Part shown: one piece after another, positions 41,862 through 49,419 of the stretch
Layout of the letters: every line of letters begins with the position of its first letter
How positions within the stretch are numbered: the stretch's first letter is position 1
Source of the DNA: CAVPKN01 sp964588495
GTDB lineage: Bacteria > Chlamydiota > Chlamydiia > Chlamydiales > JAAKFR01
DNA: 64,000 bases
Assembly: GCA_964588495.1 (NCBI GenBank)
Contig: CAZPPS010000008.1
Span: 1 to 64,000, forward strand
Direction: 5' to 3'
Made by a program: the position numbers and the translations under genes
Notes under the pieces: model-generated
Database searches by the model: none
What the model saw: the letters and a program-made list of their open reading frames with translations, nothing else
What the model was told of the DNA's origin: nothing

Positions 41862-42674
41862 ATGACTTCTTCAATAACAAATGGGTATGCCCTTCAAACA
41901 GAACCTCTGGTTACTGCGAGCAAGTACCTTCAATATAAAAAAAATAACGGTCATATCGTGGAATTCACTCCACCTAATATAGTGCTTATTTGTTACCAGC
42001 AGAGCACATTAGATTATTTTTTGAACTCTAATCTGAAAATTCACCAATCTCACTCATTTTCAAACTTATATTTGTCTGAAAACGGAAAAGTGGGCATTCT
42101 TGGTGGCTGGGGAATTGGAGCACCCGCTCTTGCGGTAAAAATGGAACAATTAATAGCTTTGGGAGTTAAAAAATTCATAGCAGTAGGCACTGCAGGCACT
42201 CTCATGAATAAACATCCTATCGGCAGTTATATTGTATCTCCAAAAGCACTAGCTGAAGATGGGGTTGCACACCTCTATTTAAAAAAGGACATGGACGCCG
42301 CGGAAGCAAGCGAATATATGCTTTCCTCCTGGGAAAGTTTTATGAAAAATCATTCTCTCCCCAATTTTCATAAAGCTTGTGCATGGAGTTTTTCTGCGAT
42401 ATTTAGAGAAACGCCAGCAGATATAAAACGCGTCACAAACCAGGGATATGATGTTGTAGAAATGGAAGCTGCCACCCTGTATGCGATTGGTAAAGAGAAA
42501 GGTGTAGAAACGGTATCACTCTTCGTCATCAGCGACTCGATGGACTTGACAACATGGACTCCTCATATCAAAGAATCAGTTGTCAGAAACAATTTGCATC
42601 AATTAGCAAAATGGGCACTAGACTATTGTTGTGAATCATCGGATAATTTTGCAAAAAATGCCGTGACAGATTGA
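41862..42674 (+). CDS. nucleoside phosphorylase (PNP/UDP family)
   Basis: A 270-residue protein of the PNP_UDP_1 family, which cleaves nucleosides with phosphate. It has GGWGIGAPALAVKMEQLIALG (about 80-100, phosphate and ribose contacts), FIAVGTAGTL near 104-113 and the base-recognition VVEMEAATLYAIG (about 203-215). Asp in VISDSMD (about 225-231) is the usual catalytic acid. The ATG has no Shine-Dalgarno sequence of its own; a 12-codon ORF (41827-41865) ends in TGA overlapping this ATG, so translation may depend on it. Chlamydial nucleotide parasitism makes purine salvage plausible; base specificity unknown. Confidence 0.88.
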   Translation: MTSSITNGYALQTEPLVTASKYLQYKKNNGHIVEFTPPNIVLICYQQSTLDYFLNSNLKIHQSHSFSNLYLSENGKVGILGGWGIGAPALAVKMEQLIALGVKKFIAVGTAGTLMNKHPIGSYIVSPKALAEDGVAHLYLKKDMDAAEASEYMLSSWESFMKNHSLPNFHKACAWSFSAIFRETPADIKRVTNQGYDVVEMEAATLYAIGKEKGVETVSLFVISDSMDLTTWTPHIKESVVRNNLHQLAKWALDYCCESSDNFAKNAVTD

Positions 42675-42704
42675 CGTAATTCTTTTGACCCATGCTAAGA
42701 ATTA

Positions 42705-42807
42705 GTGGCTAGCTTCAAATAGAGAGTGGGGGTGGTCATCCCCATTTGTGAGGTCACGTGTCAAAGAAAAGCTTAACGACCAAATAAATGACTCCCACAG
42801 CTAACCC
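42705..42807 (+). pseudogene. degenerate copy of the mitochondrial-carrier gene 3' end
   Basis: GCTTCAAATAGAGAGT (from about 42714) and TCAAAGAAAAGCTTAACGAC (from about 42759) correspond to 41249-41346 of the carrier gene, with internal changes and a stop. The terminator following it is also duplicated. So a second carrier gene, or a segmental duplication, has decayed here. Confidence 0.75.
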
Positions 42808-42843
42808 AAAAGGCCTCCCTCACAAGATGGAGGCCTTTTTTTT
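42808..42843 (+). terminator. Rho-independent terminator (second copy)
   Basis: AAAGGCCTCC / GGAGGCCTTT with the same CTCACAAGAT loop as at 41351-41383 and eight T. It now ends the nucleoside phosphorylase transcript. Confidence 0.88.
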
Positions 42844-42958
42844 CGCTGAAAACTTTTAAGCACTCCCAAACAGGACCCGGCCAAATAAACGAACTTAATA
42901 TAATCTTTATAGTATTGTGGTAAAATTATGGTAGTTAAATTTTTTAAAATTTGCAGTG

Positions 42959-43843
42959 ATGACTGAAATTTCAATCGTAGGCAGTTGGCCTTTGAGGCAA
43001 GCCGCTGAAGGAGAGGAAGAGCCAGCGACTTCAATTGGGCTCAGGATCACGGCAATTATTTTGGGAATCATTGGAGTTGCGGCAACTCTTGCCGTTTTCT
43101 TTAGCGTACCAGGTCTGACTCGCATCGACACAATTCTTTGTTGGACAGCAACAGGTGTTAGCGGAACATTGTTTATTTTAGGCTTAGTTATAAAATTTAT
43201 CAAAAAGAAAGCTGAAGATGAAAGGGTGCAAAACAATCTTGAAAACCAGAGCACAGAAGAATCAGCGCACCAAATGCAAATCGCCGCGATTAAAAGACAA
43301 AATCCAGATTCTTCGTTGGCAAAATTAAATGAAACTCAACTTTTTACCCCTACATGGTATCAAAGACAGCAACTCGCAGGCTACGAGTATCAGCATAGTA
43401 TCATTGATTGGGAAAACAATGTCGAAGCCCTCCAAACGGCAGTCACCTGCGCAGGTGGTCACAATCCTAACATTCAACAGATAGATATTTTTCCTCTCTG
43501 CTATAAACATGATCCTGAAACGAATACCATTCACGTGGATCTTGCAAGCCACTTGGATGTGATTAAAAATACAAGGGCGTGTCTCCAAACAGGTAGCGTA
43601 ACCCACTATTTAAATTCTAAGAATTTTCAATCAGCATTTAGCTTAACTCAAAATAAATCTTTTTCGCTCGACATCGGATTTACTTTTGGCGCATTTATTC
43701 TAGAAGAAATGCCGCACATAGCATTTTTTTCCGCGGAAAATGCTTTGCAGTGTGAGCTTGGTTATTTAAATGTGCAAGAAATCATCGGAAGAGAAGCCAA
43801 GATCGAGTTCAAAGAAAACAACAGTAAAATCACTTATTCTTAA
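42959..43843 (+). CDS. putative inclusion-membrane protein, 294 aa
   Basis: After about 24 hydrophilic residues come two hydrophobic segments (about 25-47 RITAIILGIIGVAATLAVFF and about 55-77 WTATGVSGTLFILGLVIKFI) with a short loop, then KKKAEDE and a 210-residue hydrophilic C-terminal domain. This is the Inc architecture. An upstream in-frame GTG (42956) gives one extra residue; I chose the ATG. The C-terminal domain has no recognised motif. Confidence 0.7.
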   Translation: MTEISIVGSWPLRQAAEGEEEPATSIGLRITAIILGIIGVAATLAVFFSVPGLTRIDTILCWTATGVSGTLFILGLVIKFIKKKAEDERVQNNLENQSTEESAHQMQIAAIKRQNPDSSLAKLNETQLFTPTWYQRQQLAGYEYQHSIIDWENNVEALQTAVTCAGGHNPNIQQIDIFPLCYKHDPETNTIHVDLASHLDVIKNTRACLQTGSVTHYLNSKNFQSAFSLTQNKSFSLDIGFTFGAFILEEMPHIAFFSAENALQCELGYLNVQEIIGREAKIEFKENNSKITYS

Positions 43844-44182
43844 GTTTCTTGGCTCTAAAAGATTTATCTCTTTCCATTCGGAATTTTCAGGTTCTCATTT
43901 TAAGACAAATTTGAGACATTCACAGTAATATCAACACAGGAATCTATTTTTAAGGATACAAACGCCTGTTTTGGATTTCGAATTTCTAGAAGTAGTGACT
44001 GATAAATCTTTGAATTGAAAAAGCTTATTCGACAGTGATTTTTAATGTGGGTCCGCTTTAGAAAAATAAAGCAGCTTAAGCCTTTTTACAGGCTTAAGCT
44101 CTTTAAGTAAGAGGGTAACTAAGTCTTGTTCAAGGACTCACCCTCTTGCGGTTTGGCAAACTTTGGACTTAAGAGCGGCGGC
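43844..44182. other. intergenic region with one hairpin
   Basis: No supported gene. A perfect 10-bp stem (AGCTTAAGCC / GGCTTAAGCT, 44073-44100, 8-base loop) stands alone; downstream sequence on either strand is only modestly T-rich, so it is a weak terminator at best. The right end merges into the tRNA-linked repeat. Confidence 0.5.
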
Positions 44183-44307
44183 TCTCACGGCGGCCCTTTG
44201 GCATCGCCATTTCGCTTCGAGGTCCACAACATACCTCAAAAAGCCTCCTGTGGAGGGTTTTTGATGGGTTGTCCGAGAGTCGCGTAGCGATTCAGGGATT
44301 TTAAGTC
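44183..44307. repeat. dispersed copy of the tRNA-Leu-linked repeat
   Basis: From CTCACGGCGGCC to GAGAGTCGCG this matches the units of the array at 47172-47755 (GGCATCGCCATTTCGCTTCG, CACAACATACCTCAAAAAGC, GGTTTTTGATGGGTTGTCCG). At its right end it carries GGGATTTTAAGTC (44295-44307), identical to the anticodon arm of the tRNA-Leu at 47849-47861. It lies 3 kb from the array with three genes between. Confidence 0.8.
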
Positions 44308-44443
44308 TTCCAGGATTTAACTAAATTAAACGCCCTCAACTATAAAAAACCAAGGAATTAAATGCAAAGTATTATTGTTTTCTTTAGTCAATTTTAGTCA
44401 CTTCCCAGTGATGCCCCCTATTGTCCCCTTCTAAAAGGAACGA

Positions 44444-45007
44444 TCAACGAACCTTTTTGTTTCCAGCGAAGTCTTCCACTGCCTTTAGAAACTGATAGGC
44501 TTCTCTATCTGATTTGAAAATATAGAAGTGAACATGGGGATATTTTTTGCGCAGCTCGTCCATCTCGGGACTGTACCGCTTGTGATATCGGAACATGTAT
44601 TTAATAAGCCTAAAATGGACGCTTTTTGTACATCCTTCCGCCAAATCAGGGATCTGCCAGTTCTTTTGAAACACACGCTTTAAAATTCGCCAAAGGCAAA
44701 CAAACACCGAGTAATGAAAGTAAATGGCGACATCGGCTTGCTGAAAGCGCATTTCCAGCGATTTCATCGCATTGCCATCAATCACCCATTTTGGCTGATT
44801 AACAAAACCCTGTTGTATACCTAAAAATTCTTGATAGTCTCGCTCTACCCAATTCTCAACATAGAAATATTTATCTAAGTGAAAGATAGGCAACCCTAAG
44901 TGTTTCGCCAATTTTGTAGCAAAAGTAGACTTTCCACTTCCTGGCAACCCAAATACCATAATTTTGTTGAGCTGCTTAGGCAAATTTTTAAGGTTCGATA
45001 CAGTCAT
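44444..45007 (-). CDS. P-loop kinase, FlaR/adenylate-kinase-like
   Basis: A 187-residue NTPase with Walker A GLPGSGKST (about 20-28), LDKYFY (about 44-49), WVIDGNAMKSLEMRF (about 73-87) and an Arg-rich lid region (VCLWRILKRV, about 103-112). This pattern belongs to the 'DNA topology modulation protein FlaR'-type family of small kinases, whose substrate is not known. It lies within the segment bracketed by the tRNA-linked repeats, 13 bases downstream of an SDR remnant. Confidence 0.8.
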   Translation of the reverse strand: MTVSNLKNLPKQLNKIMVFGLPGSGKSTFATKLAKHLGLPIFHLDKYFYVENWVERDYQEFLGIQQGFVNQPKWVIDGNAMKSLEMRFQQADVAIYFHYSVFVCLWRILKRVFQKNWQIPDLAEGCTKSVHFRLIKYMFRYHKRYSPEMDELRKKYPHVHFYIFKSDREAYQFLKAVEDFAGNKKVR

Positions 45008-45019
45008 TATTAAATTTAG

Positions 45020-45220
45020 CTAAAAAGAAAGAGATTGCCCACCGTCGATTGTCATAATTTGACCTGTCATCCAAGAAGATTCTTCAGAGGCAAGAAAAAG
45101 AGCAGCATTCGCTTGATCGTCAGGTATACCAGCTCTTTGTTTAGCAAATGCCATGGCAATTGCCTTTCCTATACTCCGATTTGCCCCTGTGACAATCGCT
45201 TTTTTATTGTGTAATTTCAT
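45020..45220 (-). pseudogene. SDR with a large in-frame internal deletion, 66 aa left
   Basis: The N-terminal nucleotide-binding start (KKAIVTGANRSIGKAIAMAF, about 5-24) runs directly into the C-terminal end of an SDR (DDQANAALFLASEESSWMTG and QIMTIDGGQS). Roughly 180 central residues, including the catalytic Ser-Tyr-Lys, are missing, yet the frame is intact. Best read as a deletion pseudogene. Confidence 0.87.
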
Positions 45221-45248
45221 ATTCTATTCACTTTAAGTCACATAGTTT

Positions 45249-47084
45249 TCAAGCGTATTCAACAAATCGGCAGATTTGCTGAAATCCTAGCTTTTGATAC
45301 AGGCTTTTCCCGCTAGAAGAGGCTTGCAGAGTCGACAAATGATAACCACATGCTTTGGCTCTGAGTAATAAAAATAGCATCATCTCTGTCCCATAACCTC
45401 TTTTTCTAAAGGAGGGATTGGTCATAACGTAATAGATTCCCCCTACATTTGCATGCAGCACCAAAACTCCGGTGACCACAGGAACCTCATCTACATAGCC
45501 TATATACATTTCATAGGGAGCCCCTTCTGCATAAAGAACAGGAGGGATTTTTCTGAAAAATTCCTCATATATATCCTCAAAGCGCCCCATACTAATCATC
45601 ACTGCAGCAAAATCTTGCAAGGCCTTTTGCTCAACAACTCTTTGAATCAATAGTTCAGGTATTCCTCTGAACAATTTTGCGTGATCGAGTGGAAGGTACA
45701 TACCGATGTCATCTTCTTTATAGCTCAAGCCTTGAGCCATAAGCTCTTTTTCTAATGCATCTGGCGTATCTCTTTCGCTCACCCACCAACTAAAGGGAAG
45801 CTGTTGGCTTTGAAATAGTCCTAAGACATGAGCGACTCTTTCAGAGACATTTTTCTCATTAAATCGAGCACCAATCACGTAATTAAAAGTATCATCTTTC
45901 ATAGAAGAGCGTACGACAACAACATCAGGCTCATAAACGATCTGTATTTGGGGCAGATATTTGGCAAAATAGGTCATTATCAACTGCATATTTGCCTCCA
46001 TAGCATGGATAATCTCGCTTTGAGACCAAGAGGATTTTCGTGAATGAGCAATCTTGCTCCAATATGAGCCTTGATCTTGATTAACCGCCTTACAATCAAT
46101 ACTCTTAATATAGATTTCTTTTCCTAAAATATACTTCGTCATGTCAGCTGGATTGTCTTGAGCCAGCTTCTGCTTTAATTCTGAATACTTTGTCACTTCT
46201 TCGGGGTGATCTCTTAGGAAATCTCTAAATCTGAAATGTCTGGCAACTTCGGGATCGGAGTCTTCAAAAATGTGGAGATGGATATTGTGAAGATTCCGTT
46301 TTCGAAAAAAGCGCCGTTGTTTCATGCCGTATTCGCCCAAGGCAATATAACCGATACCTTCAAGTGCGTGATTAAACTGATCGATCTCAAGGACATCATT
46401 TGTAATGCCAAGAATATCAATAATAGGCTTTGCATCGCACTGGGGAATGGAAGTACTGCCGATGTGATGAAATATGATCGAATGCTCGCCGAATATTTGA
46501 TGCAGCTTTTCTACTTCTTCTAAAAAGATTTTTTTCCATTCAGTACTATATGAGCACAGAGTAATTCGGCTTACATCGTAGATATCGACCTCAAACTCAT
46601 GGAATGTTGTCGATTTCGATCGATTCATTCCTATTTTTTCCGCGACTTTTTTAGAGCGCACATTACTAGGCTCTATGACTGAAACCACTCTATCCAATCT
46701 CAACACTGTAAAAGCATATTCTTTGATAGCAAAAGCTGCTTCTGTTGCTAATCCCTGACCCCAATATTCTTTAGCTAAGCGATATATTAACTCAACACAC
46801 TCAGAATCATCCAATGTTTGCTTAATCAAACCTGCAAGCCCAATGAAAGCGTGACTCTCTTTGCAAATGAGCGCCCATAACCCATATCCATTTTTCTCAT
46901 AATGAGATAACGTTCCATTGAGATAGGCTTCGATGTCTTTTTTATCTAGAGGACCTTTCAGAGAAAATTGCATCACCTCTGGATCCCCTAAAATTTTTTG
47001 CAGGTCATTTACATCTTGCAGAGCACATTTCCGGACAAACAATCGCAGAGTTTCGAATAAAAATTCCCTTTCGCCCATCCTCAC
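45249..47084 (-). CDS. three-domain fusion: GNAT acetyltransferase - UPF0157 (GrpB-like) - GNAT acetyltransferase
   Basis: A 611-residue protein. Residues about 5-172 are a RimJ/RimL-type GNAT domain (YWGQGLATEAAFAIKEYAF, about 112-130, acetyl-CoA loop; SNVRSKKVAEKIGM, about 146-159). Residues about 172-345 are UPF0157/GrpB-like, a nucleotidyltransferase-fold domain (HHIGSTSIP about 207-215, with DAKPIIDILG). Residues about 365-611 are a second, different GNAT (FRKRGYGTEMMLFLLLRAKA about 560-580; SLYQKLGFQ about 597-605). The single uninterrupted frame indicates a true fusion. Fusion of acetyl and nucleotidyl transfer suggests antibiotic-type or small-molecule modification, but the substrate is not known. 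Confidence 0.83.
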   Translation of the reverse strand: MRMGEREFLFETLRLFVRKCALQDVNDLQKILGDPEVMQFSLKGPLDKKDIEAYLNGTLSHYEKNGYGLWALICKESHAFIGLAGLIKQTLDDSECVELIYRLAKEYWGQGLATEAAFAIKEYAFTVLRLDRVVSVIEPSNVRSKKVAEKIGMNRSKSTTFHEFEVDIYDVSRITLCSYSTEWKKIFLEEVEKLHQIFGEHSIIFHHIGSTSIPQCDAKPIIDILGITNDVLEIDQFNHALEGIGYIALGEYGMKQRRFFRKRNLHNIHLHIFEDSDPEVARHFRFRDFLRDHPEEVTKYSELKQKLAQDNPADMTKYILGKEIYIKSIDCKAVNQDQGSYWSKIAHSRKSSWSQSEIIHAMEANMQLIMTYFAKYLPQIQIVYEPDVVVVRSSMKDDTFNYVIGARFNEKNVSERVAHVLGLFQSQQLPFSWWVSERDTPDALEKELMAQGLSYKEDDIGMYLPLDHAKLFRGIPELLIQRVVEQKALQDFAAVMISMGRFEDIYEEFFRKIPPVLYAEGAPYEMYIGYVDEVPVVTGVLVLHANVGGIYYVMTNPSFRKRGYGTEMMLFLLLRAKACGYHLSTLQASSSGKSLYQKLGFQQICRFVEYA

Positions 47085-47171
47085 TTTTCCTGCAATTCTT
47101 TATCGCTTACTGATAGAGGATATTGACGACCCACAAAGGCAAAACCTGCTCCTTCTTCGCAAATAAACTTC

Positions 47172-47808
47172 GTTAATTTGCTCGGGGCTTAGACTCCCCT
47201 TCGGGCCGGCTCATGGCGGCCTAACGGCATCGCCATTTCGCTTCGAGCTCCACAACATACCTCAAAAAGCCTCCCGTGGAGGGTTTTTGATGGGTTGTCC
47301 GAGAGTCGCGCTAGCGATCCGAGGTGCGTAGGCCAACCGATTGGCCTTCTCCCTCTTCGCAAAAAATTTTACAAATTTATTGCTCGGGGCTTAGACTCCC
47401 CTTCGGGCCGGCTCATGGCGGCCTAAAGGCATCGCCATTTCGCTTCGAGGTCCACAACATACCTCAAAAAGCCTCCCCTGGAGGGTTTTTGATGGGTTGT
47501 CCGAGAGTCGCGCTAGCGATCCGAGGTGCGTAGNNNNNNNNNNNNNNNNNNNNNNNNNNNNNNNNNNNNNNNNNNNNNNNNNNNNNNNNNNNNNNNNNNN
47601 NNNNNNNNNNNNNNNNNNNNNNNNNNNNNNNNNGCCAACCGATTGGCCTTCTCCCTCTTCGCAAATAAACTGCGTTAATTTGCTCGGGGCGGGACTCCCC
47701 TGCGGGCCGGCTCATGGCGGCCTAAAGGCATCGCCATTTCGCTTCGAGATCCCGACAAAAGCCAACCGTTTGGCTTTTTCCCTCTTCGCAAATAAACTGC
47801 GTTAATTT
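47172..47808. repeat. tandem array of about 200-bp tRNA-Leu-linked repeat units (with gap)
   Basis: GCTCGGGGC starts recur at 47180, 47382, 47682 (after the 100-N gap) and at the tRNA itself (47809). The first two are 202 bases apart. Each full unit holds CTCCCCTTCGGGCCGGCTCA, GGCATCGCCATTTCGCTTCG, a CCTCCCGTGGAGG hairpin, GGTTGTCCGAGAGTCGCG and CCAACCGATTGGCC. The unit right of the gap is shorter. The GCTCGGGGC text equals the 3' acceptor of the neighbouring tRNA-Leu, so the units contain a tRNA-derived end. Confidence 0.85.
47534..47633. other. assembly gap, 100 N
   Basis: Exactly 100 N between GGTGCGTAG and GCCAACCGATTGG. In the intact unit at 47315-47345 these two words are directly joined, so the gap sits at a point where the flanks would read straight through; it probably hides an unknown number of repeat units. 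Confidence 0.95.
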
Positions 47809-47890
47809 GCTCGGGGCGGGACTCGAACCCGCACGGAGTTGCCTCCAAGGGATTTTAAGTCCCTAGTGTCTACCATTTCACCACCCGAGC
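47809..47890 (-). tRNA. tRNA-Leu (anticodon TAA)
   Basis: On the minus strand: acceptor GCTCGGG/CCCGAGC, D region TGGTGAAATGGTAGACAC, anticodon stem AGGGA/TCCCT with loop CTTAAAA (anticodon TAA), a variable arm GGAGGCAACTCC, and T arm GCGGG TTCGAGT CCCGC. It is a class II tRNA as expected for Leu. CCA is not encoded. The repeat array begins directly at its 3' end. Confidence 0.95.
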
Positions 47891-47944
47891 GCTCGTTTAA
47901 GCTAAAAATCTGTGTAAAACACACTTTAGTTATAAAAAGCAATT

Positions 47945-47987
47945 CCTCTCTGTGTTCTCTGTGAGCTCTGTGGTTTCAAAAAAAACG
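47945..47987. repeat. CTCTGTG-type dispersed repeat
   Basis: TCCTCTCTGTGTTCTCTGTG then AGCTCTGTGGTTTC, the third member of the family at 16012-16100 and 33872-33968, upstream of tRNA-Leu. Confidence 0.7.
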
Positions 47988-48046
47988 AAGAGCTAACACA
48001 CAAAAACTCATGAGACAAAAAGTCAAAGCCTAAGCTTAAAACGTCT

Positions 48047-48763
48047 CTATACGTTAGAGGGTTGAGGGATATGAGTCAATAGAATTTCTGAGAGATTAGT
48101 GATGATGGGGTGATTGGGTGCATGCATTAAAGCTAACTGCAGGGTGTTATAAGCTAAATTTAATTCACCCCGTTGCACCTGTGCAAGCGCAAGATTTGTC
48201 AGGAGCCCTGGGTGTGCGTGTAGATTGTGCTTTTCCAAGAGCTCGATCCCCTTTCCTTTCTGGAGCTTGCGCGTGAGTCTGATCCACAGCGGCGGAAATA
48301 GTGTTTGTTTGAGTCCTCCTTTTAAGAGCAAAGGTGTCACTCTACAACCGAAGAAAAAAAGATGAAAAAATATGAGAGCCATGACGGCGAAATCTGAGAT
48401 ATTGAGCATGGATTGAGGAAGAAAAAGATGGCTTAGCAAAATGAGCGTCAGCCAAAGAGAAATCCAGAGCAGATGGCTCACACTCTTTTCAAAGAAAGGG
48501 AGGATTTGCTCATAAAGAGAATCTCCCTCTTGGTTTACCAGAGTAAACAAACCACTCGAGGTAAAATCAAAGAAAAAGCGCGGCCCGTACTTGTTATCAT
48601 TTTTCTGAACAAATGGGGTCTCTATCGGCTGAGATTTTTTTTCAACATTGCAAGGACCGCTTTCACAGGGCCCGGCCTGATCATGCTGAAAAGGAAGATT
48701 AGCCGATAGAGCGCCCGAGTTGTCAGATAAATTGTGACAAATGCGGGCGAACTTTTCCTTCAA
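48047..48763 (-). CDS. membrane protein with TPR-like C-terminus, 238 aa
   Basis: Two hydrophobic helices near the middle (about 95-116 and 122-145), then a helical region with LLTNLALAQVQRGELNLAYN and TLQLALMHAPNHP (about 190-222), the spacing of a tetratricopeptide repeat. The N-terminal 90 residues are hydrophilic with a Cys pair. It overlaps the upstream 48760-49419 gene by 4 bases and is the last gene of the gapA unit. No specific family recognised. Confidence 0.7.
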   Translation of the reverse strand: MKEKFARICHNLSDNSGALSANLPFQHDQAGPCESGPCNVEKKSQPIETPFVQKNDNKYGPRFFFDFTSSGLFTLVNQEGDSLYEQILPFFEKSVSHLLWISLWLTLILLSHLFLPQSMLNISDFAVMALIFFHLFFFGCRVTPLLLKGGLKQTLFPPLWIRLTRKLQKGKGIELLEKHNLHAHPGLLTNLALAQVQRGELNLAYNTLQLALMHAPNHPIITNLSEILLTHIPQPSNV

Positions 48764-49419
48764 AAAGGAACCTCTTCGTTCTCTTCTTTAGTACGAGTTT
48801 CACCTTCCACAAGATTGGCTGGAGGGGGCATCAATACAAACTTACTTTGCTCCTCGCCGCTGTTCTCTTCAGGAAGAGCTTGTGTTTTGTAACGTGTGAT
48901 AGTTTCAGAAATTAGAGTAGATGGAGGGGGAATTAAGCTTGTTTTTTCGACCTTTTTCTCTTTAAAAGCAGGCTGTGTCAGAGAAATATCTTCTGCAATT
49001 TCCTCATCTAGCTCTCCTTTACCCCGCTTTTTGCGAGAACGTCGCTTGTCACGTCTCTTATCAGCTCGTTGCTCAGCGCTAGCTGTAGAATCCATGTCTT
49101 CAATCGGGGCTTCTTCTTTTGCTGCTTTTAAAACCGTTTCACGGCCACCTCCGATTTTGATACCACGCTCAGTCCCCGTCGTTTTTAAGACCATGCGTGA
49201 TTCTCGCACTTCAAGAATTTCGTAATCACCAACTGGGACAACAAAACACTTGGGCTTTTCTACAGAACGGTAAAAAGAAGCCTTGCCGAAGCTAATCACT
49301 TCGACGGCATCTACAAAAAATTCCTCTTGTCCGCCCGCTTTGCTGCTGCGGACGACTAACTTATACCCGTCTTTGGGCGTAATCACTGTTTCAATTAATG
49401 GTTCTCTAGTAAAATTCAC
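48760..49419 (-). CDS. conserved chlamydial hypothetical (CT504-like by position), 219 aa
   Basis: The N-terminal 95 residues look like a compact beta-rich domain (KLVVRSSKAGGQEEFFVDAV). The rest is low-complexity and highly charged, with a basic block (KRRDKRRSRKKRGKG, about 121-135), acidic segments and two SLIPPPSTL / VLMPPPANL motifs. The ATG overlaps the gapA stop by 4 bases. In C. trachomatis CT504 holds the same place beside gapA (CT505); orthology is inferred from position. The Pro motifs and disorder suggest a protein-interaction role. Confidence 0.72.
   Translation of the reverse strand: MNFTREPLIETVITPKDGYKLVVRSSKAGGQEEFFVDAVEVISFGKASFYRSVEKPKCFVVPVGDYEILEVRESRMVLKTTGTERGIKIGGGRETVLKAAKEEAPIEDMDSTASAEQRADKRRDKRRSRKKRGKGELDEEIAEDISLTQPAFKEKKVEKTSLIPPPSTLISETITRYKTQALPEENSGEEQSKFVLMPPPANLVEGETRTKEENEEVPF

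Noticed and set aside
47180..47755. Repeat units as extra tRNA genes
   Set aside because: Only the acceptor-end word is shared with tRNA-Leu; no unit has D, anticodon and T arms together.
47324..47805. ORFs crossing the repeat array and the N gap
   Set aside because: They translate repeat sequence and unknown bases and have no coding support.
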